DNA of 6,251 nucleotides from an uncultured Oscillospiraceae bacterium (GCA_934630555.1 CAKTXB010000121.1:1-6251), one strand, 5' to 3'; shown: positions 1 to 5,732, counted from the stretch's first letter. A program made the numbers and translations. Notes: generated by a model from the sequence alone, not told the origin.

Positions 1-74
1 TATACCCGGCGGCCACGGCACAGCCGGTTGGGGCATCTGCCACCCGAAATACTATAATCTTGGAGGAAACCAAA

Positions 75-1163
75 ATGAAAACCAGAACCATGATGAAGAA
101 ATTCTTTGCCGGTGCGCTGGCGGCTGTGATGCTGCTGGGCTGCGCGGCCTGTGCCAACAATGCTTCCACTCCGGCAGCAGACGCCAAAACGCCGGCACAG
201 AGCCAGACGCAGCAAACGCCTGCCGCGGATACGGCGGCGGATGCTGCGGAAACGACCGAACAGACCAGCTACAAGGTAGCGGTCATCAAGCAGCTGGACC
301 ATGCGTCGCTGGATGAGATCGCAAATGCCATTACGGCGCGGCTGGATGAGATCGCGGCGCAGGACGGCGTGACGATCGAATACACTGTGACCTCTGGCCA
401 GGGCGACCAGAGCATTCTCAAGCAGCTGTCCGATCAGGCGATCGCTGATGGCGTGGATGCGATCATCCCCATTGCCACAACGGCGGCGCAGATCGCGGCA
501 CTGTCGGCTGAGGACAGCAAGACGCCGGTCGTGTACGCGGCCATCTCCGACCCGGAAACGGCCAAGGTGACGGGCATTGACTATGTGACCGGCACGAGCG
601 ACGCGCTGAACACGACGTTCATTCTGGACATGATGCTCAAGCAGGACCCGGAAACGGAAAAGGTCGGCCTGCTGTACTCCCTGTCGGAGCCGAACTCAGC
701 CACGCCGATCGCAGACGCGAAGGCATATCTGGAGGAAAAGGGCATTGCCTATACCGAGCAGACGGCCAATACGAACGATGAAGTGGTCGCCGCCGCATCG
801 GCGCTGATCGCCGAGGGTGTGGATGCCGTCTTTACTCCGACGGACAATGTGATCATGGCGGCGGAGCTGGCTATTTATGAGGACCTGGCCAAGGCTGGGA
901 TCCCGCACTACACGGGTGCAGACTCCTTTGTGCGCAACGGCGCGTTTGCCACCTGCGGCGTGAACTACACGAGCCTTGGCTCACGGACGGCGGATCTGGC
1001 CTATCAGGCCATGACGGACGGCATGGACGGCATGGAGGACTACTACCTGATGGACGGCGGCATCATCACCGTGAACAGCGAAACGGCCCAGACGCTTGGC
1101 ATCGATCCGGCTGTGTTCGCCGACATGGGCGAGCTGGTCGAGGTCGGCACGACGAAGGAATAA
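75..1163 (+). CDS. ABC transporter substrate-binding lipoprotein, TrpX-like (ABC_sub_bind family)
   Basis: Membrane-anchored, extracellular solute-binding subunit that delivers a small ligand to the permease and ATPase encoded next. The ATG at 75 is chosen because GGAGGA (62-67) lies 7 bases upstream; an in-frame TTG at 60 would overlap that site. The protein has 362 residues. A basic N-terminus (KK at 8-9) and hydrophobic core lead to a lipobox ending LLGC (Cys23), with a second possible lipidation site at Cys26. Residues 27-64 are an Ala/Thr/Pro/Gln linker. The two-lobed binding domain starts near residue 66 (YKVAVI) and shows family-typical stretches: GQGDQS near 108, IATTAAQ, a GLLYS...SEPNS segment, a PTDN motif and an ITVNSETAQTLGI-like tail. 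Members of this family are predicted to carry amino acids such as tryptophan, but the ligand cannot be read from the sequence. Family assignment is firm, substrate unknown. Confidence 0.93.
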   Translation: MKTRTMMKKFFAGALAAVMLLGCAACANNASTPAADAKTPAQSQTQQTPAADTAADAAETTEQTSYKVAVIKQLDHASLDEIANAITARLDEIAAQDGVTIEYTVTSGQGDQSILKQLSDQAIADGVDAIIPIATTAAQIAALSAEDSKTPVVYAAISDPETAKVTGIDYVTGTSDALNTTFILDMMLKQDPETEKVGLLYSLSEPNSATPIADAKAYLEEKGIAYTEQTANTNDEVVAAASALIAEGVDAVFTPTDNVIMAAELAIYEDLAKAGIPHYTGADSFVRNGAFATCGVNYTSLGSRTADLAYQAMTDGMDGMEDYYLMDGGIITVNSETAQTLGIDPAVFADMGELVEVGTTKE

Positions 1164-1193
1164 GCCGGACCTGCATTCCCAAAAAAATATGCC

Positions 1194-1223
1194 CCGCGCC
1201 CCCGGCTTGGCCGGGGGCTGCGG
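1194..1223. terminator. Intercistronic GC-rich hairpin (attenuator or mRNA-stabilising stem)
   Basis: A perfect 9-bp stem, 1198-1206 with 1210-1218 around a TTG loop, is extended by four more pairs (1194-1197 with 1220-1223) past one bulged T. On the + strand only CGCGCTTTAT follows, so it is a poor intrinsic terminator. It more likely causes partial termination or protects the 3' end of the binding-protein mRNA, which would favour excess binding protein over permease. On the - strand the stem is followed by ATATTTTTTT (complement of 1181-1190), so it could stop antisense transcription well. Confidence 0.7.
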
Positions 1224-1250
1224 CGCGCTTTATGAGAAGGAGAAACTGCG

Positions 1251-2156
1251 ATGCTGACGATCACCCAAACGGCGCTGGAGCTGGGCTTTTTATATGCGCT
1301 GGTGGCCATGGCGCTGTTTTTGAGCTATCGTATTCTGGATGTGGCCGACCTGACGACAGACGGCTGTTTTGTATTGGGCGCGGCCGTGTCGGTGACGCTG
1401 ACGGCGGCGGGCCATCCGCTGCTGGCGCTGGTGTGCGCCATGCTGGCGGGCGCGTGCGCGGGCTTTGTGACGGCGTTTTTGCAGACGAAGCTGGGCGTGC
1501 CGTCCATTCTGGCGGGCATTGTGACGAACACAGGGCTGTATACCGTGAATTTGATGGCCATGGGCTGGAAGTCGAACGCGAGTTTGCTCGGCGTAGATAC
1601 GGTGTTTACGAAGCTGCGCGACGCGGGCATTGGCGGCGACTGGTATGAGCTGCTGCTGGCGGCGCTGGCGACGGGTGTCGTCGCTGTGCTGCTGCTGCTG
1701 TTTTTGCGCACGCGGCTGGGGCTTTCCATCCGCGCCACGGGCGACAACCCGGATATGGTGCGCGCATCGTCGCTGAACCCGGCGTTTACGACGACGGTGG
1801 GCCTGTGTCTGGCGAACGCCATGACGGCGCTTTCGGGCGCGATGGTGGGGCAGTATCAGAAAACCGTGGACATCAACTCCGGCACGGGCATTGTGGTCAT
1901 TGGGCTGGCGTGCCTCATCATCGGCGAAACGGTGCTGGGGCGGCGGACGGTGACGAAGGGCGTGATCGCAGCCATCGTTGGGTCGGTGATCTATCGGTTT
2001 TTGTATGCCGTGGTGTTTTTCACAAAGATCGTGCCGGTAGAGTGCCTGAAGCTGCTGACGGCCATTATTGTGGCGCTGGCCATTGCCGCGCCGACCATTC
2101 AAAAATGGGCGGCCTTGCAGTCGCGCAAGGCGCGCGCGGGGAAGGGAGGAAATTGA
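1251..2156 (+). CDS. ABC transporter permease, TrpY-like (BPD_transp_2 family)
   Basis: Inner-membrane permease that forms the solute channel of the importer. It has 301 residues, normal for the family, and I count about eight or nine hydrophobic segments (approximately residues 8-28, 36-53, 55-78, 83-105, 131-152, 180-200, 214-232, 239-258 and 265-285). The cytoplasmic coupling loop typical of the branched-chain amino acid/ribose permease superfamily is visible near residues 160-176 (GLSIRATGDNPDMVRAS), where the ATPase docks. AAGGAG at 1237-1242, 8 bases before the ATG, supports the start. It lies 87 bases after the binding protein, with a hairpin in the gap, and its stop is one base before the ATPase start, so permease and ATPase are surely co-translated. 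The short basic tail (SRKARAGKGGN) carries the next gene's ribosome site. Substrate unknown. Confidence 0.93.
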   Translation: MLTITQTALELGFLYALVAMALFLSYRILDVADLTTDGCFVLGAAVSVTLTAAGHPLLALVCAMLAGACAGFVTAFLQTKLGVPSILAGIVTNTGLYTVNLMAMGWKSNASLLGVDTVFTKLRDAGIGGDWYELLLAALATGVVAVLLLLFLRTRLGLSIRATGDNPDMVRASSLNPAFTTTVGLCLANAMTALSGAMVGQYQKTVDINSGTGIVVIGLACLIIGETVLGRRTVTKGVIAAIVGSVIYRFLYAVVFFTKIVPVECLKLLTAIIVALAIAAPTIQKWAALQSRKARAGKGGN

Positions 2157-2157
2157 G

Positions 2158-2952
2158 ATGCTGGAGATCGAGAACATTTCCAAGACCTTTCACCCCGGTA
2201 CGGGGAACGCGCGCAGAGCGCTGTGCGATTTGAGCCTGCATTTGGACGCAGGCGAGTTTGTGACGATCGTGGGGTCGAACGGCGCGGGAAAATCGACGCT
2301 GTTCAACGCCATTGCAGGCAGCTTTTTTGTGGACGCGGGCCGTGTGCAGCTGGATGGGCAGGACATCACGTTTATGCCGGAGCACACGCGCAGCCGTGTG
2401 ATCGGGCGGCTGTTTCAGGACCCGCTGCGCGGCACGGCGCCGCATATGACCATTGAGGAAAATCTGGCGCTGGCGTATCTGCGCGCATCGCACGGCAACC
2501 CGTTCAGCCGTATCACGCGCAAGGAGCACGCACTGTTCCGCGAACAGCTGGCGCTTTTGGACATGGGGCTGGAGGACCGGATGAGGCAGCCGGTAGGGCT
2601 GCTGTCGGGCGGTCAGCGGCAGGCGCTGACACTGCTGATGGCGACGCTGGTGCCGCCAAAGCTGCTGCTGCTGGACGAGCACACGGCTGCGCTGGACCCC
2701 GGCGCGGCGGAGAAAGTGCTGCGGCTGACACGGCGCGCCGTGCGGGAGCATGGCATTACGTGCCTGATGGTGACGCACAACATGACGCAGGCGCTGGAGC
2801 TTGGCAACCGGACGCTCATGATGGCGGACGGCGGCATTGTGCTGGACGTGGCCGGGTCAGAGCGCGCGGGCATGACGGTGGACGACCTGGTGGCGCGCTT
2901 CCGCGCGGCGGGCAAGACGCTGGACAATGACCGGATCTTGCTGGCGGAATAA
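2158..2952 (+). CDS. ABC transporter ATP-binding protein, TrpZ-like
   Basis: Cytoplasmic ATPase that powers the importer. The ATG at 2158 is chosen over an in-frame upstream ATG at 2068 because GGAGG (2145-2149) is 8 bases ahead of it, the homologous fold begins at MLEIENISKTF, and the longer form would overlap the permease by 89 bases. The 264 residues hold every catalytic element: Walker A GSNGAGKST (39-47), Q-loop Gln87 (FQDP), signature LSGGQ (149-153), Walker B LLLLDE (169-174, Asp173 and Glu174), D-loop AALD (177-180) and switch His207 (VTHNM). The residue after the catalytic Glu is His (DEHTAALDP) rather than the more common Pro, which I believe is normal for this subfamily. It is the last gene of the operon; a strong terminator begins 5 bases after its stop. 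Confidence 0.95.
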   Translation: MLEIENISKTFHPGTGNARRALCDLSLHLDAGEFVTIVGSNGAGKSTLFNAIAGSFFVDAGRVQLDGQDITFMPEHTRSRVIGRLFQDPLRGTAPHMTIEENLALAYLRASHGNPFSRITRKEHALFREQLALLDMGLEDRMRQPVGLLSGGQRQALTLLMATLVPPKLLLLDEHTAALDPGAAEKVLRLTRRAVREHGITCLMVTHNMTQALELGNRTLMMADGGIVLDVAGSERAGMTVDDLVARFRAAGKTLDNDRILLAE

Positions 2953-2956
2953 AATG

Positions 2957-3004
2957 AAGCATCCCCGGCGCTTGCAGCATGCAGGCGTCGGGGATGCTTT
3001 TTTT
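2957..3004 (+). terminator. Strong intrinsic terminator of the ABC operon, probably bidirectional
   Basis: A 20-bp stem (2957-2976 with 2980-2999, two G-U pairs, loop GCA) is followed on the + strand by an unbroken T run, 2998-3004. The last T belongs to the stop codon of the convergent MATE gene (TCA at 3004-3006 on the + strand). On the - strand the stem runs into CATTTTATT, so it can end MATE transcripts too. Confidence 0.93.
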
Positions 3005-4332
3005 CAGGGAAGCAGCTGGCGGCGGTACTTCCAATAGTAGCCGTAGCCGGTCAGGTCGGCAAGCAGCCAACCGATGGGAATGGCAAGCCAGATGCCGACC
3101 GCACCGAGCGTGGGAGCGAGGGCATAGGCCAGCGCAACGCGCATGCCGAGGGAGATGACGGTGAGCACAACGGACATGCCGGGCTTTTGCACGGCGCGGT
3201 AGAAGCCATAGAGCAAGAACAGGCAGCCGATGCCGGCGTAGCACGCGCCTTCAATGCGCAGATAACGCACGCCGGCGGCGAGAACGGCCGTTTCCTCTGG
3301 CCGGACAAAAATGCCCATGAGCGGGCGGGCAAACACGACGACGAACAGCGCCACGACGCATGAAAAGCCTGCGCTGAGCAAAGTCGCCTGCCGCAGGCCC
3401 CGCCGCAGACGCTGCGGCTGCCTGGCACCGTAATTTTGGGCGGCGAATGTGGAAAAGGCGTTGCCGAAGTCCTGCACGGGCAGATAGACGAACGAATCGA
3501 TCTTGACGGCAGCGGCGAATGCAGCCATGGTGACGGCACCGAATGAATCGACGAGGCGCTGGATGAGCAGGATACCAAAGTTCATGGCCGACTGCTGCGC
3601 GCATGTGAGCAGCGACAGGTCAAACAGGTCGCGGAGCGTCTGGCGGTCATAGTGCCAGTGCCGCTTTTGCGGCAGGAGGTCACGGCAGCGGGCCAGCGTG
3701 TAGAGGGCAAGGCCGAGACCGGACACATACTGTGCCAGGATGGTGGCCTCTGCCGCGCCGGCCACGCCGCGGTGCAGCACGGCCACGAACAGCAGATCCA
3801 GCCCGATGTTTAAAAGCGCTGCCGCAGCAAGGAACCAGAGGGGAGCGGCGGAATTGCCCGCCGCACGCAGCAGGCATGCGAAGAAGTTATAGAAAAATGT
3901 AGCGATGAGGCCAAGAAAGATGATCTGCAGGTAGCTGCGCATATCGTCATACAACTCCGATGGCACCTGCAAAAAGCGCAGGATGGGGTCACAGAAGGCG
4001 AACACAGCAGCGTTCAGCACGAGCGTGACAAGGCCGATGAGCACAAACGCGTGCGCCACGGCGCGGCGGAGCGCGTCACGGTCATGGCGGCCGAGGCAGA
4101 TGGAAAACAGCGCGCCCGCACCGAGTGACAGGCCGAGGAAAATGGACGTGAGGAACGTCATGAGCGTGTAGGCGGAGCCTACGGCGGCCAGCGCGTTTTT
4201 ACCGAGTACGCGGCCCACGATGAGTGTGTCGGCGATGTTGTAGAGCTGCTGGAGCAGGTTGCCCGCGATCATGGGCAGGGCAAAGAGAAGCAGCGCTTTT
4301 AAAATGCTGCCTTTGGTGAAGTCACGATACAT
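3004..4332 (-). CDS. MATE family efflux transporter
   Basis: Inner-membrane multidrug/toxin exporter, driven by Na+ or H+ in known MATE proteins. At 442 residues it is full length for the family. The N-terminus has the family pattern: a short polar stretch (RDFTKGSI), then the first membrane segment with PMIAGN (20-25), QQLYNIADT (28-36) and VGRVLG. About twelve hydrophobic segments form two pseudo-symmetric MatE halves; the second half opens near residue 245 (QQSAMNFG) and contains AAFAAAVKID and FAAQNYGAR. The ATG at 4332 gives the standard family start and the next in-frame Met falls inside the first membrane helix, so the start is credible. However, no Shine-Dalgarno sequence is visible in the 20 bases before it (GCCCTGATTAGATA). 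Codon use is GC-rich like the ABC operon, unlike the DNA beyond its start. Drug substrate unknown. Confidence 0.93.
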   Translation of the reverse strand: MYRDFTKGSILKALLLFALPMIAGNLLQQLYNIADTLIVGRVLGKNALAAVGSAYTLMTFLTSIFLGLSLGAGALFSICLGRHDRDALRRAVAHAFVLIGLVTLVLNAAVFAFCDPILRFLQVPSELYDDMRSYLQIIFLGLIATFFYNFFACLLRAAGNSAAPLWFLAAAALLNIGLDLLFVAVLHRGVAGAAEATILAQYVSGLGLALYTLARCRDLLPQKRHWHYDRQTLRDLFDLSLLTCAQQSAMNFGILLIQRLVDSFGAVTMAAFAAAVKIDSFVYLPVQDFGNAFSTFAAQNYGARQPQRLRRGLRQATLLSAGFSCVVALFVVVFARPLMGIFVRPEETAVLAAGVRYLRIEGACYAGIGCLFLLYGFYRAVQKPGMSVVLTVISLGMRVALAYALAPTLGAVGIWLAIPIGWLLADLTGYGYYWKYRRQLLP

Positions 4333-4339
4333 TATCTAA

Positions 4340-4507
4340 TCAGGGCGAAAAAGCCTTGGTATTACTGGACTTTTTCTGGGATGCGATCATTCCCACTCTT
4401 TGCCGGGCCTTGTAATCTAACGGTTTTCGTTTAAATTCTGTGATACCCGGTATTTTGATTCTTTGTATTCTCCATATTTTCGGCCCCATACGATGGTTTG
4501 TTATCAT
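4340..4507 (-). CDS. Possible small basic ORF, 55 residues (doubtful)
   Basis: An open frame of 55 codons between the DUF2188 gene and the MATE gene, ending 7 bases before the MATE start. The product would be strongly basic and soluble (stretches such as KIWRIQRIKIPG, FKRKP, QKKSSNTK) with no motif I recognise. There is no ribosome site before the ATG at 4507 or before the internal Met codons 7 and 40. The same frame reads back through TAG (4532-4534) into the DUF2188 stop (4583-4585) with protein-like sequence between, so this may be decayed coding DNA, or simply non-coding DNA at an element end. Treat it as a candidate only. Confidence 0.22.
   Translation of the reverse strand: MITNHRMGPKIWRIQRIKIPGITEFKRKPLDYKARQRVGMIASQKKSSNTKAFSP
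4347..4376. repeat. Imperfect inverted repeat near the MATE start
   Basis: GAAAAAGCC (4347-4355) and GGACTTTTTC (4367-4376) pair over nine positions with one bulged A at 4369 and an 11-base loop. It lies 15 bases from the MATE start codon, at the suspected element edge. It could be a recombinase-binding arm or a weak leader hairpin for MATE mRNA. The rest of 4377-4582 shows no promoter, RNA gene or convincing repeat to me. Confidence 0.4.
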
Positions 4508-4582
4508 ATGGGTATCGCCGCCGATAGCAATCTATTCCGGTTTTTCGTGGATAGTATCCGGTGGCTGTGTTACAGATACGAA

Positions 4583-4813
4583 TCAACCTTTGGGTGGGAA
4601 TGGATCGTGTCCATGCGAATCCTTATCTCGAATTTGGCCATTCATCCTATGAATAACCAACTCTGATTCTTGATTCCGGGAGATACCACGAGCAATTTGA
4701 ATAGCTTCCGCTTGGGTTTGCGTACGAGCGGTAGCACGTACATTTCCTTCTCCTTTGACTTGCCAACCTCCATAGGGGTGGGGAGAGACATGCTGATTTT
4801 TACCTTTTGACAT
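4583..4813 (-). CDS. DUF2188 domain protein
   Basis: Small protein of 76 residues with unknown biochemical role. Nearly the whole length matches the DUF2188 pattern as I remember it: an N-terminal strand with HVSPH (8-12), GGWQVKGEG (15-23), a helix of the TQAEAIQIARGI type (33-44), then ELVIH (51-55) and a C-terminal R-DKDSHGHDPFPPKG tail. This family is small and soluble and recurs in phages and mobile elements; no enzymatic residues are known to me. The ATG at 4813 has AAAGGA (4829-4824 read on this strand) about 10 bases ahead, but that ribosome site is buried in a perfect hairpin, and a 13-codon ORF ends three bases before the ATG. It follows the 43-residue gene by 63 bases and is probably on the same transcript. 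Family firm, function open. Confidence 0.85.
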   Translation of the reverse strand: MSKGKNQHVSPHPYGGWQVKGEGNVRATARTQTQAEAIQIARGISRNQESELVIHRMNGQIRDKDSHGHDPFPPKG

Positions 4814-4816
4814 AAT

Positions 4817-4858
4817 TCATCGTCCTTTCAAAAAATGAAAGGATGAAACCGCCAACAT
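4817..4858 (-). CDS. Possible 13-residue leader peptide ahead of DUF2188
   Basis: ATG at 4858 opens a 13-codon frame (M-L-A-V-S-S-F-H-F-L-K-G-R) whose TGA ends at 4817, three bases before the DUF2188 start. It runs through both arms of the hairpin that hides the DUF2188 ribosome site, so a translating ribosome would open it and could re-initiate. Against it: the only purine-rich run (AAAGG) directly touches the ATG, so it has no proper ribosome site. It is plausible by layout, weak by initiation signal. Confidence 0.3.
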   Translation of the reverse strand: MLAVSSFHFLKGR

Positions 4859-4863
4859 CCTTT
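4823..4863 (-). promoter_or_regulatory. Competing hairpins over the DUF2188 ribosome site (candidate translational attenuator)
   Basis: Two perfect 8-bp inverted repeats overlap. TGAAAGGA (4830-4823 on this strand, holding the Shine-Dalgarno) pairs with TCCTTTCA (4843-4836) around five T. CATCCTTT (4845-4838) pairs instead with AAAGGATG (4863-4856) across ten bases. They share 4838-4843, so only one stem can form: the promoter-proximal stem frees the ribosome site, the distal one hides it. The signal that would choose is unknown. Confidence 0.5.
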
Positions 4864-4876
4864 GCTAAGGTTGCAG

Positions 4877-5008
4877 TTACTTACTGCGTTTTACAGGAAT
4901 GCAGAACGCCTTCAGTCCGTACTGACTTGCGTAGATACGCTTGCCATTCTTGAGCGTAATGAACGCAGTGTAGATGTACTCTACAGATTCGTTACGAGAA
5001 CTACTCAT
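4877..5008 (-). CDS. Small hypothetical protein, 43 residues
   Basis: I do not recognise a named family. The gene is convincing because AGGAGG (5024-5019 on this strand) stands 10 bases before the ATG at 5008. The product, 43 residues ending in TAA, reads like a compact folded peptide: a polar start (SSSRNESVE), an aromatic strand (YIYTAFITLKNGK), then RIYASQYG and FCIPVKRSK. The ITLKNGKRIYA pattern suggests a beta-hairpin, and the protein is mildly basic with no signal peptide or membrane segment. It lies 63 bases before the DUF2188 gene on the same strand and 207 bases after the 127-residue gene. Its length falls below common gene-caller limits, and a longer open frame on the opposite strand (4862-5170) could hide it. 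Function unknown; a small mobile-element accessory protein is the likeliest class. Confidence 0.72.
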   Translation of the reverse strand: MSSSRNESVEYIYTAFITLKNGKRIYASQYGLKAFCIPVKRSK

Positions 5009-5060
5009 AGGCACAACACCTCCTCAAGCAAGATTTTTTCCGGGCAAATTCCGGATCCGC

Positions 5061-5089
5061 TTGCAAAAGGAAGCCTCGATCGTTATACT
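5061..5089 (+). promoter_or_regulatory. Candidate sigma-A promoter for a small + strand RNA
   Basis: TTGCAA (5061-5066) and TATACT (5084-5089) are separated by 17 bases, giving a good match to the -35/-10 consensus. A perfect TATAAT follows at 5090-5095 but has no -35 at proper spacing. A start near 5096 is expected. No gene of usual length follows on this strand before the terminator at 5144. Confidence 0.5.
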
Positions 5090-5095
5090 TATAAT

Positions 5096-5181
5096 GTACG
5101 AGGAAAGTATAGGCGGTTTGACCGAGCTTACTTTTCAAGCAAGGGCTTATCTGAGCGGCAACTCAGATAGGCCTTTTCTTT
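5096..5181 (+). ncRNA. Candidate small RNA of about 85 nt
   Basis: Framed by the promoter at 5061-5089 and the stem with T-rich tail at 5144-5181. Within it are a small hairpin (CGGT-TTG-ACCG, around 5114-5124) and the 3' terminator stem. Segment 5131-5143 can pair over 13 nt, with two G-U pairs, with 5032-5020 of the opposite-strand mRNA, covering the ribosome site of the 43-residue gene. A 34-codon frame also starts at ATG 5095, but it would be leaderless and runs through the terminator, so an RNA role is preferred. I recognise no known RNA family. Confidence 0.35.
5144..5181 (+). terminator. Intrinsic terminator on the + strand
   Basis: A 12-bp stem (5144-5155 with 5162-5173, one G-U pair) closes on the loop CGGCAA and is followed by TTTTCTTT (5174-5181); three weaker pairs can extend its base. 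The opposite direction has no T run, so it serves a + strand transcript although all recognised genes nearby are on the - strand. Confidence 0.68.
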
Positions 5182-5215
5182 ATGTCATTCTGCCTTGAGG
5201 CAGATAGACAACCAG

Positions 5216-5599
5216 CTAATTGAGTTCTGTTGCTGCATTGAGATCAAACAGCATGGCATGATCCGCTTTCAAAAGTGTTCCTTCAATACGGAACCCACCT
5301 TTTGATAAATCCCATCCCATCATGGCCTGGATAGTATTCAAAAGGTCACGACCATTCCAACGGACGGAGATCACATTGTTTTTTTTCTCTTTGTAAAAAG
5401 AGGCGGCGTTTGGCGTATCAGGCGTGCAAACTTGAATTGCAATCCGCCGAGTTTCATTGTCGATCAGCAGGACAACTTGCTCCGGATAGTCTAACTTCAT
5501 TACAACGGATTTGTTGAAAGTCATGCCGTTATTTGTGATCGACACATACGGAACGCCTTCACTAAAATTGAAGGGCTTGAATCCTTCGAGCATCGTCAT
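5216..5599 (-). CDS. Hypothetical protein, 127 residues
   Basis: No named family recognised, although the sequence resembles hypothetical proteins I associate with mobile elements of gut Firmicutes. The ATG at 5599 is chosen because GGAGG (5611-5607) is 7 bases upstream, in the extended anti-16S match GGAGGTGAT; a longer frame reaching 5869 would cross a promoter, a terminator and the 3' end of the methyltransferase gene. The product is soluble, with no signal peptide or membrane segment. It appears mostly beta: YVSITNNGMTFNKSVVMKL (18-36), VVLLIDNETRRIAIQV (42-57), VISVRWNGRDLLNTI (76-90), then GWDLSKGGFRIEGTLL and a terminal MLFDLNAA. The pattern of short strands with a TRRIAI core recalls small DNA-repair or regulator-like folds, but that is only an impression. 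It has its own promoter at 5626-5654. Confidence 0.78.
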   Translation of the reverse strand: MTMLEGFKPFNFSEGVPYVSITNNGMTFNKSVVMKLDYPEQVVLLIDNETRRIAIQVCTPDTPNAASFYKEKKNNVISVRWNGRDLLNTIQAMMGWDLSKGGFRIEGTLLKADHAMLFDLNAATELN

Positions 5600-5625
5600 A
5601 TAATCACCTCCAAACTTCCACACAT

Positions 5626-5654
5626 AGTATACCATATGTAATGAAAATATGCAA
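5626..5654 (-). promoter_or_regulatory. Extended -10 promoter of the 127-residue gene
   Basis: On the - strand, TTGCAT (5654-5649), a 17-base spacer and TATACT (5631-5626), with TG one base before the -10 (TGGTATACT), form an extended -10 promoter. Transcription from about 5619 would leave a leader of about 20 bases carrying the GGAGGTGAT ribosome site. It lies between the upstream terminator and the gene, so this gene is probably its own transcription unit. Confidence 0.65.
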
Positions 5655-5732
5655 CGCCTTTTTATGCGTATTTGCTTCGCCCTTGCTTCATTTACTGCTC
5701 TAAAATCATCATATAATTTCACTTGAAAATTA

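Noticed and set aside
28..58. Promoter-like TTGGGG and perfect TATAAT just before the binding-protein gene
   Set aside because: The spacer is 19 bases and transcription would start at about 65, cutting away the ribosome site at 62-67; probably chance or the tail of upstream DNA.
60..74. TTG start giving five extra residues on the binding protein
   Set aside because: The TTG overlaps the Shine-Dalgarno that serves the ATG at 75, and the signal peptide is normal from 75.
2068..2157. Longer start for the ATPase
   Set aside because: It adds 30 Arg/Pro-rich residues inside the permease gene; the ATG at 2158 has its own ribosome site and fits the family.
3983..4171. Open frame on the + strand inside the MATE gene
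   Set aside because: A shadow of the GC-rich MATE coding frame with no ribosome site or recognisable product.
4440..4666. Two overlapping + strand open frames of about 70 codons
   Set aside because: No ribosome sites; they overlap each other and the 3' end of DUF2188 on the other strand, and their composition is not gene-like.
4862..5198. + strand open frames covering the 43-residue gene and the candidate RNA
   Set aside because: They lack ribosome sites and run through the terminator stem; the opposite strand has a better-supported gene.
5190..5203. Short CTGCC/GGCAG hairpin after the 127-residue gene
   Set aside because: Only five or six pairs and no T run on the - strand; too weak to call a terminator.
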